A DNA stretch of 64,000 nucleotides. Source: VRUE01 sp033856275. GTDB taxonomy: Bacteria; Actinomycetota; Thermoleophilia; Solirubrobacterales; 70-9. Location: NCBI GenBank assembly GCA_033856275.1, contig JAWVFJ010000047.1, forward strand, positions 115,075 through 179,074. Reading direction: 5' to 3'. How positions within the stretch are numbered: position 1 is the first letter of the stretch; every line of letters begins with the position of its first letter. The position numbers and the translations under genes are program-made. This document shows, one piece after another, positions 1-7,930 of this stretch. The notes beneath the pieces were generated by a model. That model was not told where the DNA came from, made no database searches, and worked only from the letters and a program-made list of their open reading frames with translations.

Positions 1-965
1 GCAAGAAGATCTTCTTCGGCGTCAGCGACACCGGCGACTCGGCCGACTTCGGACACTTCAGCTCAGCCCTGAACAAGCACCCGGCGCTGATCGAGAGCTT
101 CCGTTCCTGGGCGTCGGACTTTCCCGAGTCGATCGAACGCTGGCAGGCGGCTCGGGCGCGACCAATGCTGCACATCACCACCGCCGACGCGGGTGATGGC
201 CACGAGTTGATCAGTCCGCGGGCGATCGCGCAAGGCTACGGCGACGACTACCTGATCCGGCTCAACCGGCTGTTCTGGGAGAAGGGGATGGCCGCCTACA
301 TCCGGCCGCTGGGGGAGCCGAACCGCTGCCTCAACGTCTACTCCTCCTACGACTGCGGTGGCACCCTGCGCGACTCCGCCCACAAGCCGCGCTGGTATCG
401 CCAGGCGATGCGGCGCATCTACGTGCTGCTGCACGGCGGTGGCAGCCGCGCCAAGATCGATGCCCGACTCGGGGAAGCCGGGCTGCCGCCGATGCAGGGC
501 GAAGCCAAAGGACTGCCGCGCGCCCCGATCGCGGTGCTCTGGAGCACGCTACCCGCCGGTTCGCCCACGATGCCGCAGAACCGGCCGAAACACTTCTACC
601 CCGGAGACGCCTACGTCGACTGGGTCGGCACCGACTTCTACTCCGACAACCAGGATTGGAAAGCGCTGACAGGCCTCTACCGCCGCTACGCCAAAAAGCC
701 CTTCGCGATTCCCGAGTTCGGCATCTCCACCGCCGCCGACGATCCGGCCTATATGGGTCGCCTGATGGGCTGGGTGCGGGGGCACAAGCGCTGCAAGATG
801 CTCGTCTACTACCAGGACTTCGGTTCCACCAGCTCATATCGGATCCAGAACTATCCCGCCAGCCTGGCGGCCCTCAGTGACGCCCTCCACCACCCTGTCT
901 TCCCCGCTTTTGCCCCGAACCCGCCGGTGGCACCGCCCCCACCTCCGGGCGGCGTCGCCCCTTAA
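1..965 (+). CDS. GH26-like secreted glycoside hydrolase, 5' truncated by window edge
   Basis: The reading frame is open from position 3, so the start and any signal peptide lie outside the window; about 320 residues are seen. It aligns through its whole length with the complete paralogue at 55335-56429, sharing RPLGEPNRCLN, GTDFYS and the pattern GLPP. The Glu in RPLGEPNR and the Glu in AIPEFGIS sit where clan GH-A/GH26 enzymes keep the acid/base and the nucleophile, so a (beta/alpha)8 glycosidase acting on a beta-mannan or related glucan is inferred. The C-terminus is proline-rich (APPPPPG). Family assignment is by motif only and the substrate is unknown. Confidence 0.72.
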   Translation, partial: KKIFFGVSDTGDSADFGHFSSALNKHPALIESFRSWASDFPESIERWQAARARPMLHITTADAGDGHELISPRAIAQGYGDDYLIRLNRLFWEKGMAAYIRPLGEPNRCLNVYSSYDCGGTLRDSAHKPRWYRQAMRRIYVLLHGGGSRAKIDARLGEAGLPPMQGEAKGLPRAPIAVLWSTLPAGSPTMPQNRPKHFYPGDAYVDWVGTDFYSDNQDWKALTGLYRRYAKKPFAIPEFGISTAADDPAYMGRLMGWVRGHKRCKMLVYYQDFGSTSSYRIQNYPASLAALSDALHHPVFPAFAPNPPVAPPPPPGGVAP

Positions 966-990
966 CGCCGCGCTGGCGATCCCCGCTCGC

Positions 991-1434
991 TCAACCCGCC
1001 GCGACTGCGCGCCGTTCCGACTCCTTGGCAACGCCGTCGATCAGCCCCTTGATCGCCTGCTTGATCGCGGCCACCACAGCAAACCCGACAACCGGCAGAG
1101 TCGGCTGTGTCCGCACCGCGTAGACCATCCTGGTCCCGCCGTCCTCAGCCGTCAGCTCGACAGTCCCAACGTGGTCTCGCACCGGCAACCCGGACAACAC
1201 CGTGTAAGAGAACCGACTCGGCACCTCGAATGCAATCACTTCCTCCCGCATCGGCGGTCCCGCCACGGTCAGCTTCCGAATCGCACCGACTCCGTTGACA
1301 TCGGCCTCGCCCTCCCGCTCAAGCTCGGACTTCCGCAGAGGCGTCAGCTCCGAATACCGCCGATGATCCGTAAGCACCGCGAACACGGTCTCCGGCGGCG
1401 CCGCTATCTCGCGTGTCAGCGTGAAGCTGGCCAT
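991..1434 (-). CDS. SRPBCC (polyketide cyclase/START-like) family protein
   Basis: A 147-residue protein opening MASFTLTREIAAPPETVFAVLTD, the usual first strand and helix of the SRPBCC ligand-binding fold, followed by TVELTAEDGGTRMVY. It probably binds a small hydrophobic ligand in the cytoplasm; the ligand cannot be predicted. The start at 1434 is preferred over an upstream GTG at 1488 because it avoids overlap with the next gene and lies 7 nt after a TAGCCT hexamer (1442-1447), the leaderless arrangement seen elsewhere in the window. It is convergent with the glycosidase to its left. Confidence 0.8.
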   Translation of the reverse strand: MASFTLTREIAAPPETVFAVLTDHRRYSELTPLRKSELEREGEADVNGVGAIRKLTVAGPPMREEVIAFEVPSRFSYTVLSGLPVRDHVGTVELTAEDGGTRMVYAVRTQPTLPVVGFAVVAAIKQAIKGLIDGVAKESERRAVAAG

Positions 1435-1441
1435 GCGGCGA

Positions 1442-1447
1442 AGGCTA
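1442..1447 (-). promoter_or_regulatory. -10 hexamer TAGCCT, leaderless spacing
   Basis: TAGCCT ends 7 nt before the ATG at 1434, placing the predicted transcript start at or next to the start codon. No clear -35 is seen. Confidence 0.45.
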
Positions 1448-1472
1448 TAGGGAGGGCAGGGGTAACTGGCAC

Positions 1473-2477
1473 TCACCCCAGCTTCCATCTCTGCGGGTCA
1501 GTCTCATCGACCTTCGTGACCTCGCCCAAGATCACCAAATGATCGAGGCAGGAAAGCACTATCTGCAAGACCCAGGCGCTCACCGGCGTATTGACGTTCT
1601 CGGCGCCGACGATCTCGGCAACGATCTCAAAGCCGGTTCTCTCCCCCTCGCCAAGCGCATCCCGCGTCTTCTCCAGCAGCTCGCCGACCTGCCTGCGAGC
1701 CTCATCGATCTTGGCTTGGGGATCGCGAAAAGGGCGCCCATGGCCGGGCAGGCAGAGGTCAACTGACAGTGGCTCAACCCGATCGAGACTGCCTAGGAAT
1801 TCACCTACCGGATCGGGGCTGTGGCCGTGATCGAAGAAGAGGACGGTGCGACCGAGCAGGTGGTCGCCAGAGATCATCAGTTTGCGGGCGGGCTGGTGGA
1901 GGACGACGTGGGAGGGCGCGTGGCCGGGCGTCTCATACACCTGCCAGGTGCCGAGGTCGGTCTCCACCTCGACTCCCGGCAGCAGGTCGCGGTCCGGCTC
2001 GATGATCGCGTCGATGCCATTGTCATCGGGGTCTTTGCGGGCCTCGCGGTAGCGTTCGAGCCCGGCGAGGGGCACCCCACTCTGCCGGGCCACCTCGAGC
2101 CGCTGCTCGAGCGCTGCCGCCGGATCGTCGGCGAGCAAGCGCACGTGTTGCCAAGCCGGGTGCATCCAGAGCTCGCAGCCGGCGCCCTCGACGATCGGCG
2201 CCGCCAGCCCGTAGTGGTCTGTGTGGGAGTGGGTGCAGACGAGCAGCCGCACGTCCTCGAGGCCGAAGCCCGCCTGGGCGAGGGCGAGGTCGAACTGGCG
2301 CATCCGACCCTTGCCCCCGATGCCGGTGTCGAAGAGGACGATCCCGCCGTCGGCGGCGACGGCCCAGACGTTTCCGTGCGGCACGCCCGGCCAGGGCAGC
2401 GCCAGCCGCAGCCGCCAGATGCCCGGCAGGATTTTCTCGCTGCGCGGCGCCTCGGACCGTTTGCGCTCCTCCGCCAT
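1473..2477 (-). CDS. MBL-fold metallo-hydrolase
   Basis: A 334-residue cytoplasmic metallo-beta-lactamase-fold enzyme. The zinc-binding HxHxDH motif is HSHTDH (residues about 83-88). Further metal ligands are visible in GHAPSHVVLH, SGDHLLG and CLPGHG, giving the complete glyoxalase-II/RNase-Z-like set. A C-terminal helical extension (EARRQVGELLEK) is typical of the LACTB2-like/Hydroxyacylglutathione hydrolase-like branch. The start at 2477 is chosen because GAGAGG lies 9 nt upstream; ATG 2486 would abut that sequence. Substrate (thioester, lactone or nucleotide) is unknown. Confidence 0.88.
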   Translation of the reverse strand: MAEERKRSEAPRSEKILPGIWRLRLALPWPGVPHGNVWAVAADGGIVLFDTGIGGKGRMRQFDLALAQAGFGLEDVRLLVCTHSHTDHYGLAAPIVEGAGCELWMHPAWQHVRLLADDPAAALEQRLEVARQSGVPLAGLERYREARKDPDDNGIDAIIEPDRDLLPGVEVETDLGTWQVYETPGHAPSHVVLHQPARKLMISGDHLLGRTVLFFDHGHSPDPVGEFLGSLDRVEPLSVDLCLPGHGRPFRDPQAKIDEARRQVGELLEKTRDALGEGERTGFEIVAEIVGAENVNTPVSAWVLQIVLSCLDHLVILGEVTKVDETDPQRWKLG

Positions 2478-2533
2478 CGAGCCCATCCTCTCAGGCGCGG
2501 CGGGAGCCTCACGTGACCGCCGTCATGCTCGGA

Positions 2534-2539
2534 TAGGTT
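2534..2539 (+). promoter_or_regulatory. -10 hexamer TAGGTT, leaderless spacing
   Basis: TAGGTT ends 8 nt before the ATG at 2548 of the MFS gene; GTGACC about 15 nt upstream could be a weak -35. Confidence 0.5.
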
Positions 2540-2547
2540 GCCCGCAG

Positions 2548-4104
2548 ATGGATTCGAGCAGCCCCAAGCGCGCCGGACTCGTCCTCACCGCGCTGATCCT
2601 GGTCGCGGCGGTTGCCAACCTCAACCTCGCCGTCGCCAACGTCGCTTTGCCCGACATCGGCAAGGCCTTCAACGCCGGCCAGACGACGCTCAACCTGGTC
2701 GCGGTCGGCTACTCGCTGGGGTTGGCGACCTCGGTGCTCTACCTCGGCGCACTCGGGGACCGCTACGGGCGCAAGATGATGCTGCTGCTCGGCATGGGAC
2801 TGACGATCCCCGCCTCGCTGCTGGCAGGCTTCGCCCCCTCGATCGGCGTGCTCTTCGTCGCCCGCTTGCTAGGCGGCGTCGCCGCGGGCATGGCCTTCCC
2901 GACCACCCTGGCGCTGATCACGGCCCTGTGGTCGGGCAAAGAGCGCACCCACTCGATCGCGCTTTGGTCAGCGATCGGCGGCGCGATCGCCTCGCTCGGC
3001 CCGTTGCTCTCCGGCGCCCTGCTCGAACAGTTCGACTGGGGCTCGGTCTTCCTCATCACCCTCCCCCTCGCCACGCTGGCCCTCTACCTCGCCTGGCGTT
3101 ACGTCCCGGCCCACGTAAACGAGACCAACGAGCCCGTCGACAATCTCGGCGGCATCCTCTCGGTCCTGCTGGTCGCGGCGCTGGTGCTGGGAATCAACCT
3201 GGCGCCAGTGCCGGGCAAGGGCGCGCTGGCGATCGGCCTCGGAATCGTCGCCCTGGGGGCGACCGGCGCCTTCGTCCTGCGCCAACGCCGCGCGCCTTCG
3301 CCGTTGTACGACCTCGAGGTGGCGAAGCGGCGGGTCTTCTGGGTCGCGGCCTGCGCCGGGATCATCGTCTTCGGCTCGCTGATGGGAGCGATGTTCATCG
3401 GTCAGCAGTTCCTCCAGAACGTGCTCAACTACTCGACCCTCGATTCGGGCTTGGCGATCCTGCCGGCGGCGGTGCTGATGGTCATCGTCGCCCCCCGCTC
3501 GGCGAAACTGGTCGAGGCCCGCGGCGCCCGCTTCACCCTGCTGGTCGGCTACGCCTTCTGCGTGCTCGGCTTCCTCACCATGCTGCTGCTCTGGAAAGAC
3601 AACATCGACTACTGGAAGGTCGGCCTCGGCTACGCCTTCATCGGCATCGGCGTCGGCTTCGCCGGCACCCCCGCCTCGCACTCGCTGACCAGCTCTGTGC
3701 CGGTCAAGCGCGCCGGGATGGCCTCGGGGACGGCCGATCTGCAGCGCGACCTCGGCGGCGCGATCATGCAGTCGATCTTCGGTGCCCTGCTCACCGCCGG
3801 CTACGCCGCCGCGGCGGCGACCGCGATCGCCTCATCTCCGGAATCGAGCAAGGTCACCGAAAACGTCGAAGGCGAGCTGACCAAGTCCTTCTCCAGCGCC
3901 GCCGACCTCGCCTCCCAGTATCCGCGCCACAGCGAGCAGATCATCGCCGCCGCCAAGACCTCCTTCCTGCAGGGCGACGCCTGGGCCTATGCGGCCGGGA
4001 TCGTCGCGATCGTGCTCGGCGGCGTCCTCGTCTTCTTCGCCTTCCCGAGGAAGGACGAAGAGGAAGCCCTGCTCGCCCAGTACGACGCCGAAGACACACG
4101 CTAG
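2548..4104 (+). CDS. MFS drug exporter, DHA2 (EmrB/QacA) type
   Basis: A 518-residue inner-membrane transporter with about 14 hydrophobic segments. GDRYGRKMMLL between TM2 and TM3 is the MFS motif A, and GGVAAGMAFPTTLALI fits the TM4-5 region of the DHA2 proton-drug antiporters. The C-terminal extracytoplasmic loop (SSPESSKVTENVEGE) before the last TM is common in this family. The ATG at 2548 is set by the first hydrophobic segment and by a TAGGTT hexamer 8 nt upstream. It likely exports a hydrophobic or cationic compound. The LtrA-like gene follows 47 bp downstream on the same strand, so co-transcription is possible. Confidence 0.9.
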   Translation: MDSSSPKRAGLVLTALILVAAVANLNLAVANVALPDIGKAFNAGQTTLNLVAVGYSLGLATSVLYLGALGDRYGRKMMLLLGMGLTIPASLLAGFAPSIGVLFVARLLGGVAAGMAFPTTLALITALWSGKERTHSIALWSAIGGAIASLGPLLSGALLEQFDWGSVFLITLPLATLALYLAWRYVPAHVNETNEPVDNLGGILSVLLVAALVLGINLAPVPGKGALAIGLGIVALGATGAFVLRQRRAPSPLYDLEVAKRRVFWVAACAGIIVFGSLMGAMFIGQQFLQNVLNYSTLDSGLAILPAAVLMVIVAPRSAKLVEARGARFTLLVGYAFCVLGFLTMLLLWKDNIDYWKVGLGYAFIGIGVGFAGTPASHSLTSSVPVKRAGMASGTADLQRDLGGAIMQSIFGALLTAGYAAAAATAIASSPESSKVTENVEGELTKSFSSAADLASQYPRHSEQIIAAAKTSFLQGDAWAYAAGIVAIVLGGVLVFFAFPRKDEEEALLAQYDAEDTR

Positions 4105-4151
4105 CCGCCCCCGGACGGGGCGGAGGAGGCGGCGCCCGACTCATTGAGAAG

Positions 4152-5339
4152 ATGGCGGCGATGGCCGCCCGCGAGGAAATAGGAGGGTCCCGGCTCGGCG
4201 CGACCCTGCGCTACGGGGAGCGAGTGACGCCCCTCGAGCTCTTCTTCGACCTCGTCTTCGTATTGGCGATCACTCAATGCACAGCGCTGATGTCGCACCA
4301 CCCCACCTGGTCGGGACTAGCACAGGGCCTGCTGGTACTGGGGATGCTGTGGTGGGCCTGGACTGGCTACTCCTGGCTGACCAGCGTGATCGACCCCGAG
4401 GAGGGCGCGGTGCGGCTGGTCATGTTCGGGGCGATAGCGGCGCTGCTGCTCGTTTCGCTCTGCGTGCCCGAGGCCTTCGGCAGCCTGGCCCTCGCCTTCG
4501 CGCTGATCTACGGGGTGGTTCGTTACGCACAGATCGCCCTGTTCATGCTCGCCAGTCCCGAGGACGACGCGTTGCGCCACTCGGTGCTCGGCCTTGGCGC
4601 AAGCACGGCCGTAGCCGTGGTGCTCCTTGCCACAGCCTCTCTCTTCGACGGCCTCGCGCAGGGCGCGCTCTGGGCACTCGCCCTCTTTCTCGACATGGCC
4701 GGGCCCTACTTCTTCGGATCCGAGGGCTGGAAATTGGTCCCCGGGCATTTCGCCGAGCGCCACGGGCTGATCGTGATCATCGCCCTCGGCGAGTCGATCG
4801 TCGCGATCGGTGTCGGCGCCTCCCACACGCTGACGCTCGGTATCGGTACGGCGGCCGTCCTTGGCGTCGCGCTCACCGCGGCGATGTGGTGGGTCTACTT
4901 CGACATCGTCGCGATCGTCGCTGGGAAACGCCTGGCAGAGGCTGAGATCGGTAAGGCGCAGAACGAGATGGCGCGCGACTCCTACTCGTACCTCCACCTG
5001 GTGATGGTGGCGGGAATCGTGCTCGTCGCCCTTGGCCTGAAGAAGACAATCGGCCACTTCGACGGCCATCTGGACGCCGTGCCTGCCTTCGCGCTGCTCG
5101 GTGGTCTCGCCGTCTATCTGCTGGGCCACGTCGCCTTCCGCTACCGCCACATCCATACGATCAACCGCCAGCGCCTCGGTCTCGCAATCGCCTTGCTGAT
5201 CCTCGTCCCCGTGGCGACAGCAGTGCCGGCCCTGCTCGCGCTCGCCGTCGTCAACGTCCTGCTCTGGACGATGGTCGCCTACGAGACCCGCCTCTACGGC
5301 GAGGGGCGCCAGCAAGTGCGAAGGCCGCAAGCCGCCTGA
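4152..5339 (+). CDS. Low temperature requirement protein A (LtrA)-like membrane protein
   Basis: A 395-residue polytopic protein with roughly ten TM segments. It begins LRYGERVTPLELFFDLVFVLAITQ, the signature N-terminus of the bacterial LtrA family (LtrA of Listeria, needed for growth in the cold). WWAWTGYSWLT, FFGSEGWKLVPGHFAERHGLIVIIALGESIVAIG and WWVYFD are family blocks. Biochemical function is not known for any member. ATG 4161 is an alternative start three codons in. It follows the MFS gene by 47 bp and may share its transcript. Confidence 0.88.
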   Translation: MAAMAAREEIGGSRLGATLRYGERVTPLELFFDLVFVLAITQCTALMSHHPTWSGLAQGLLVLGMLWWAWTGYSWLTSVIDPEEGAVRLVMFGAIAALLLVSLCVPEAFGSLALAFALIYGVVRYAQIALFMLASPEDDALRHSVLGLGASTAVAVVLLATASLFDGLAQGALWALALFLDMAGPYFFGSEGWKLVPGHFAERHGLIVIIALGESIVAIGVGASHTLTLGIGTAAVLGVALTAAMWWVYFDIVAIVAGKRLAEAEIGKAQNEMARDSYSYLHLVMVAGIVLVALGLKKTIGHFDGHLDAVPAFALLGGLAVYLLGHVAFRYRHIHTINRQRLGLAIALLILVPVATAVPALLALAVVNVLLWTMVAYETRLYGEGRQQVRRPQAA

Positions 5340-5351
5340 GACTGAGAACCG

Positions 5352-5525
5352 CTAGCTGGTCGCGAGGCCGATGGCCAGCAGCGGAAGGGCCAACATGACG
5401 CCGAGGTAGGCGCCAACGGCCGCGCCGGCGAGGACGCTGGTCGTGCGCGAGCGCAGGCCGGAAATGACTCCGGTCAGAAAGATTGCGCCAGCGAAGACAA
5501 GGCCGATCCAGAAGACGTCGGGCAT
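5352..5525 (-). CDS. Small two-TM hydrophobic membrane protein
   Basis: An open frame of 57 codons opening MPDVFWIGLVFAGAIFLTG. It has two hydrophobic stretches (about residues 5-20 and 31-54) separated by a short basic turn (GLRSRTTS). It fills the gap between LtrA and the metallophosphoesterase, has no competing frame, and its stop lies only 13 bp from the stop of the convergent LtrA gene. No family is recognised; a small membrane protein is all that can be said. Confidence 0.55.
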   Translation of the reverse strand: MPDVFWIGLVFAGAIFLTGVISGLRSRTTSVLAGAAVGAYLGVMLALPLLAIGLATS

Positions 5526-5632
5526 GGGCGCGGGCGAGATTATCGAACAAGGAGGATTAGCGACGGGGCATCGCGAGGGTCTTTGCCGTCGCGATGACCT
5601 TCATCGACATGACGACGCCGCGTGACGCCAGC

Positions 5633-5638
5633 TAAATT
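5633..5638 (+). promoter_or_regulatory. -10 hexamer TAAATT, leaderless spacing
   Basis: TAAATT ends 7 nt before the GTG at 5646, supporting that start for the metallophosphoesterase. Confidence 0.5.
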
Positions 5639-5645
5639 TCGGCGC

Positions 5646-6242
5646 GTGAAGCTGCTTGCCTTCAGCGATCTCCACCGCGACCTCGGCCAAGCGGCGGAAC
5701 TGGTCGCGATGTCAGCCGAGGCCGACGTGGTGATCGGCGCCGGCGACTTCGCCTCGGTGCACGAGGGGCTGGGCGAGACGATCGATGCACTTGCAGCGAT
5801 CGAGACGCCGACCGTGCTGGTGCCCGGCAACAACGAGACCGAGGAGGCCCTGCGTGAGGCGGCGAGCGGATGGAGCATTGCCACGGTCCTGCACGGTGCC
5901 GGAACGACGATCGACGGCCTTGATTTCTACGGCCTCGGGGCCGGCGTCCCTGTGACCCCCTGGGACTGGAGCTTCGACCTCGACGACGAGACCGCGGCAT
6001 CGATGCTCGAGCCCTGCCCCGACGGAGCCGTTCTCGTCCTCCACTCGCCGCCACAGGGACACTGCGACGCCAACGGCTCCGGCGACCACTTCGGCAGCCC
6101 CGCCCTGCTGTGGACGATCGAGCAAAAGGCGCCACGTCTGGCGGTCTGCGGCCACATCCACGAGTCCTGGGGCTGCGAGAGCCGGATCGGCAGCACCCCA
6201 ATCCGCAACCTCGGCCCGAGGGGGACCTGGATCGAGGTCTAG
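5646..6242 (+). CDS. Calcineurin-like metallophosphoesterase
   Basis: A 198-residue protein. The dinuclear-metal motifs occur in order: FSDLH (D-x-H), GAGDFA (GD), PGNNE (GNxE), LHSPP (H) and GHIH. This compact architecture matches the YfcE/MJ0936-like and archaeal-type phosphodiesterases. The GTG at 5646 is preferred because it begins right at VKLLAFSDLH and follows TAAATT by 7 nt. Substrate is unknown (small phosphodiester or nucleotide). Its 3' end overlaps the convergent RibD-like gene by 4 bp. Confidence 0.88.
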   Translation: MKLLAFSDLHRDLGQAAELVAMSAEADVVIGAGDFASVHEGLGETIDALAAIETPTVLVPGNNETEEALREAASGWSIATVLHGAGTTIDGLDFYGLGAGVPVTPWDWSFDLDDETAASMLEPCPDGAVLVLHSPPQGHCDANGSGDHFGSPALLWTIEQKAPRLAVCGHIHESWGCESRIGSTPIRNLGPRGTWIEV

Positions 6243-6880
6243 ACGGCGCGGTATTTGAGGTGCGCGACGTCGGGCGCCTCGATCATCTGCACCTGCTCCA
6301 GCCTGACCTCGGCCCCGCCGAGGTTCTCGAACAGGCGCGTGCCGTCGCCGAGCAGGACCGGCACGACGTTGAGCAGCATCTCGTCGATCAGGCCCGCCGC
6401 CAGGTACTGCTGGGCGATTTCAGCGCCACCGGCGAGGGAGATGTCCCTGTCGCCGGCGGCTGCCTTGGCCTGCTCGAGCGCCGACTCGATCCCCTCGGTG
6501 ACGAAGGTGAAGCTGTTGCCGCCTTTCTTGGTCAGCGGCTCCCGCTCGTGGTGGGTGAGCACGAAGACCTGGTGGTGAAAGGGAGGGTCATCGCCCCACC
6601 AGCCATCCCACGGCTCCTCTCCCCAGGGGCCTGGGCCGCCGCCGAACATGTTGCGGCCCATGATCGTCGCGCCGACGTCGGCGAGCGCTTCTTCCATCAC
6701 TGGCGTGCTGGCGTTGACTTCGCCGCCCTCCTGGCCGTGCGGCTTGCGCCAGGCGGCCAGCTTGAGCGCCCACTGGTGAAGCTGCGTTCCGCCTTCCCCC
6801 AGCGGATCCTCCTCGCTCGGGTTCGGCCCGGCGACGAAGCCATCGAGTGAGACCGAGATCTGGAACCTGAGCTTGCTCAC
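6239..6880 (-). CDS. Dihydrofolate reductase/RibD C-terminal-type reductase
   Basis: A 213-residue protein opening MSKLRFQISVSLDGFVAGPN, the beginning of the RibD C-terminal/DHFR-like domain, with the conserved GATIMGRNMFGGG and ISLAGGAEIAQQYL blocks that form the NADPH pocket. These short stand-alone members are usually annotated as dihydrofolate-reductase family but rarely have proven DHFR activity. GTG start at 6880; the hexamer AGACTT lies 6 nt upstream. Monocistronic and convergent with the phosphoesterase. Confidence 0.88.
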   Translation of the reverse strand: MSKLRFQISVSLDGFVAGPNPSEEDPLGEGGTQLHQWALKLAAWRKPHGQEGGEVNASTPVMEEALADVGATIMGRNMFGGGPGPWGEEPWDGWWGDDPPFHHQVFVLTHHEREPLTKKGGNSFTFVTEGIESALEQAKAAAGDRDISLAGGAEIAQQYLAAGLIDEMLLNVVPVLLGDGTRLFENLGGAEVRLEQVQMIEAPDVAHLKYRAV

Positions 6881-6975
6881 GCGACCAAGTCTGCCGCATG
6901 AGCCTCATGCGTGTGGAGCAGATGCGAGCGGGTAGAGGAAGACCTTCGGCACCAAGCTATGCGGCGATTAGGGGG

Positions 6976-7119
6976 GGTCGACGAGGACGCCGCGCCGATC
7001 ATCTGGCGGAGAGCGTTGGTGCGGTGGAGATCCAGCTAAGCCCCGGGGACATGGCCAAAATCGAGGAGATCATGGGCGACGCCGTCGAGGTGGCGGGTCC
7101 CTCGCCGGAGACGGTCTAA
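6976..7119 (+). pseudogene. Aldo/keto reductase C-terminal remnant
   Basis: About 45 codons read RRADHLAESVGAVEIQLS, then DMAKIEEIMGDAV and PSPETV, matching the last two helices of AKR proteins (typically R-x-x-HL-x-EN-x-GA with a C-terminal LS-x-x-x-LA-x-I). Everything upstream of about 6976 has no family similarity and no barrel. The fragment is too short to function and is read as a decayed gene. Immediately adjacent to the convergent glutaredoxin-like gene. Confidence 0.5.
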
Positions 7120-7382
7120 GCGTCGAAGAGTTTGCCAGCGCGGACCCGCGCCGCCATGTCCTTCGATTCCTCGCGATAGACACGACCGTCCTCGAGCTCG
7201 ATCGCCGGATACTTGCGCTGTCCCGAAAGCTGCTCCAGTTCGTCGCGCTTGCCCGGGCGCAGCGGGCCCCTTACGACCTCGTACTCGATTCCCTGCTCGT
7301 CCAGGGCCTTCTGCACCCGCCAACAGGGATGAGCGTCGATCTTGACCCACATGGTCGAGCAGCGATGGAGCTTGACAGCCAT
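7116..7382 (-). CDS. Glutaredoxin/GST-N-terminal-domain protein
   Basis: An 88-residue single-domain protein with the thioredoxin-like beta-alpha-beta start (VKLHRCSTMWVKIDAHPCWRV) and the YPAIELEDGRVYREES block that carries the cis-Pro and glutathione-contact region. Only one Cys sits at the active-site position (HPCW), so a monothiol role rather than a dithiol one is likely. TAGGCT (7389-7394) ends 6 nt before the ATG, arguing for a leaderless start here. Confidence 0.72.
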   Translation of the reverse strand: MAVKLHRCSTMWVKIDAHPCWRVQKALDEQGIEYEVVRGPLRPGKRDELEQLSGQRKYPAIELEDGRVYREESKDMAARVRAGKLFDA

Positions 7383-7388
7383 GGCGGC

Positions 7389-7394
7389 AGCCTA
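7389..7394 (-). promoter_or_regulatory. -10 hexamer TAGGCT, leaderless spacing
   Basis: TAGGCT then 6 nt then ATG 7382. The same hexamer occurs at the same spacing before 31103 and at 8-10 nt before 26109 and 53819. Confidence 0.5.
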
Positions 7395-7430
7395 ACCGCA
7401 CTGGCATGAAAGCGCCAGGAGAGCCAGTCG

Positions 7431-7892
7431 TTAATCCGAAGCGAGCCGCTCGGCGACGGCGTCGGCACGAAAGTCGAAGATCCGCCTCAGATCCCGCCGC
7501 ACGAAGAACCGATCGGCGATCGCGCCGATCGGTCCGAAGGGAATTCGGTAGCGCACCCGGTCGTGGATCACGGTCGCGCCCTCGCCGATCGGCTCGAAGA
7601 GGTGCGTGTGCTCCCAGAGTGAGTAGGGACCCTTTACCTGGATGTCGACGAAGCGCAGCGGCGGTTCCCAGATCTCGATCCTGGTGCGCCAGCGGATCGG
7701 GACGTGGTGCAATTTGAGCCTGTAGTCGAGCAGCGTGCCCGCCTGAAACGCACCAAGTTCCGGCGTCGTAACTTCGAAGTGGAGCCAGGGCGGCGTCAGC
7801 GGCTCGAGGTTGAGGGCGTCTCCATAGAAGTCGAACGCCCGCCCGATCGGGACCTCGACTCGCTGACTCCGTTCGAGGATCCGGACGGACAC
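7431..7892 (-). CDS. SRPBCC/COQ10-like START-domain protein
   Basis: A 153-residue protein from GTG 7892 (VSVRILERSQRVEVPIGRAF). It shows DIQVKGPYSLWEHTHLFEP and the long C-terminal helix FFVRRDLRRIFDFRADAV, the pattern of the cyclase/COQ10-like subfamily often found beside NAD(P)-dependent sugar epimerases. It is divergent from the SDR gene, leaving a 38-bp shared promoter region, which suggests joint function; similar SRPBCC-SDR pairs and fusions are known. The longer frame from 7952 would overlap the SDR start and is disfavoured. Confidence 0.8.
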   Translation of the reverse strand: MSVRILERSQRVEVPIGRAFDFYGDALNLEPLTPPWLHFEVTTPELGAFQAGTLLDYRLKLHHVPIRWRTRIEIWEPPLRFVDIQVKGPYSLWEHTHLFEPIGEGATVIHDRVRYRIPFGPIGAIADRFFVRRDLRRIFDFRADAVAERLASD

Positions 7893-7930
7893 AACTTCAG
7901 TCTTGCAGTCCAATCGGGTAGGGCTAACTT

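Noticed and set aside
2538..4150. Plus-strand frame running through the MFS gene into the LtrA-like gene
   Set aside because: The part before 4152 is Arg/Pro-rich out-of-frame translation of the MFS gene; only the part from ATG 4152 has family similarity.
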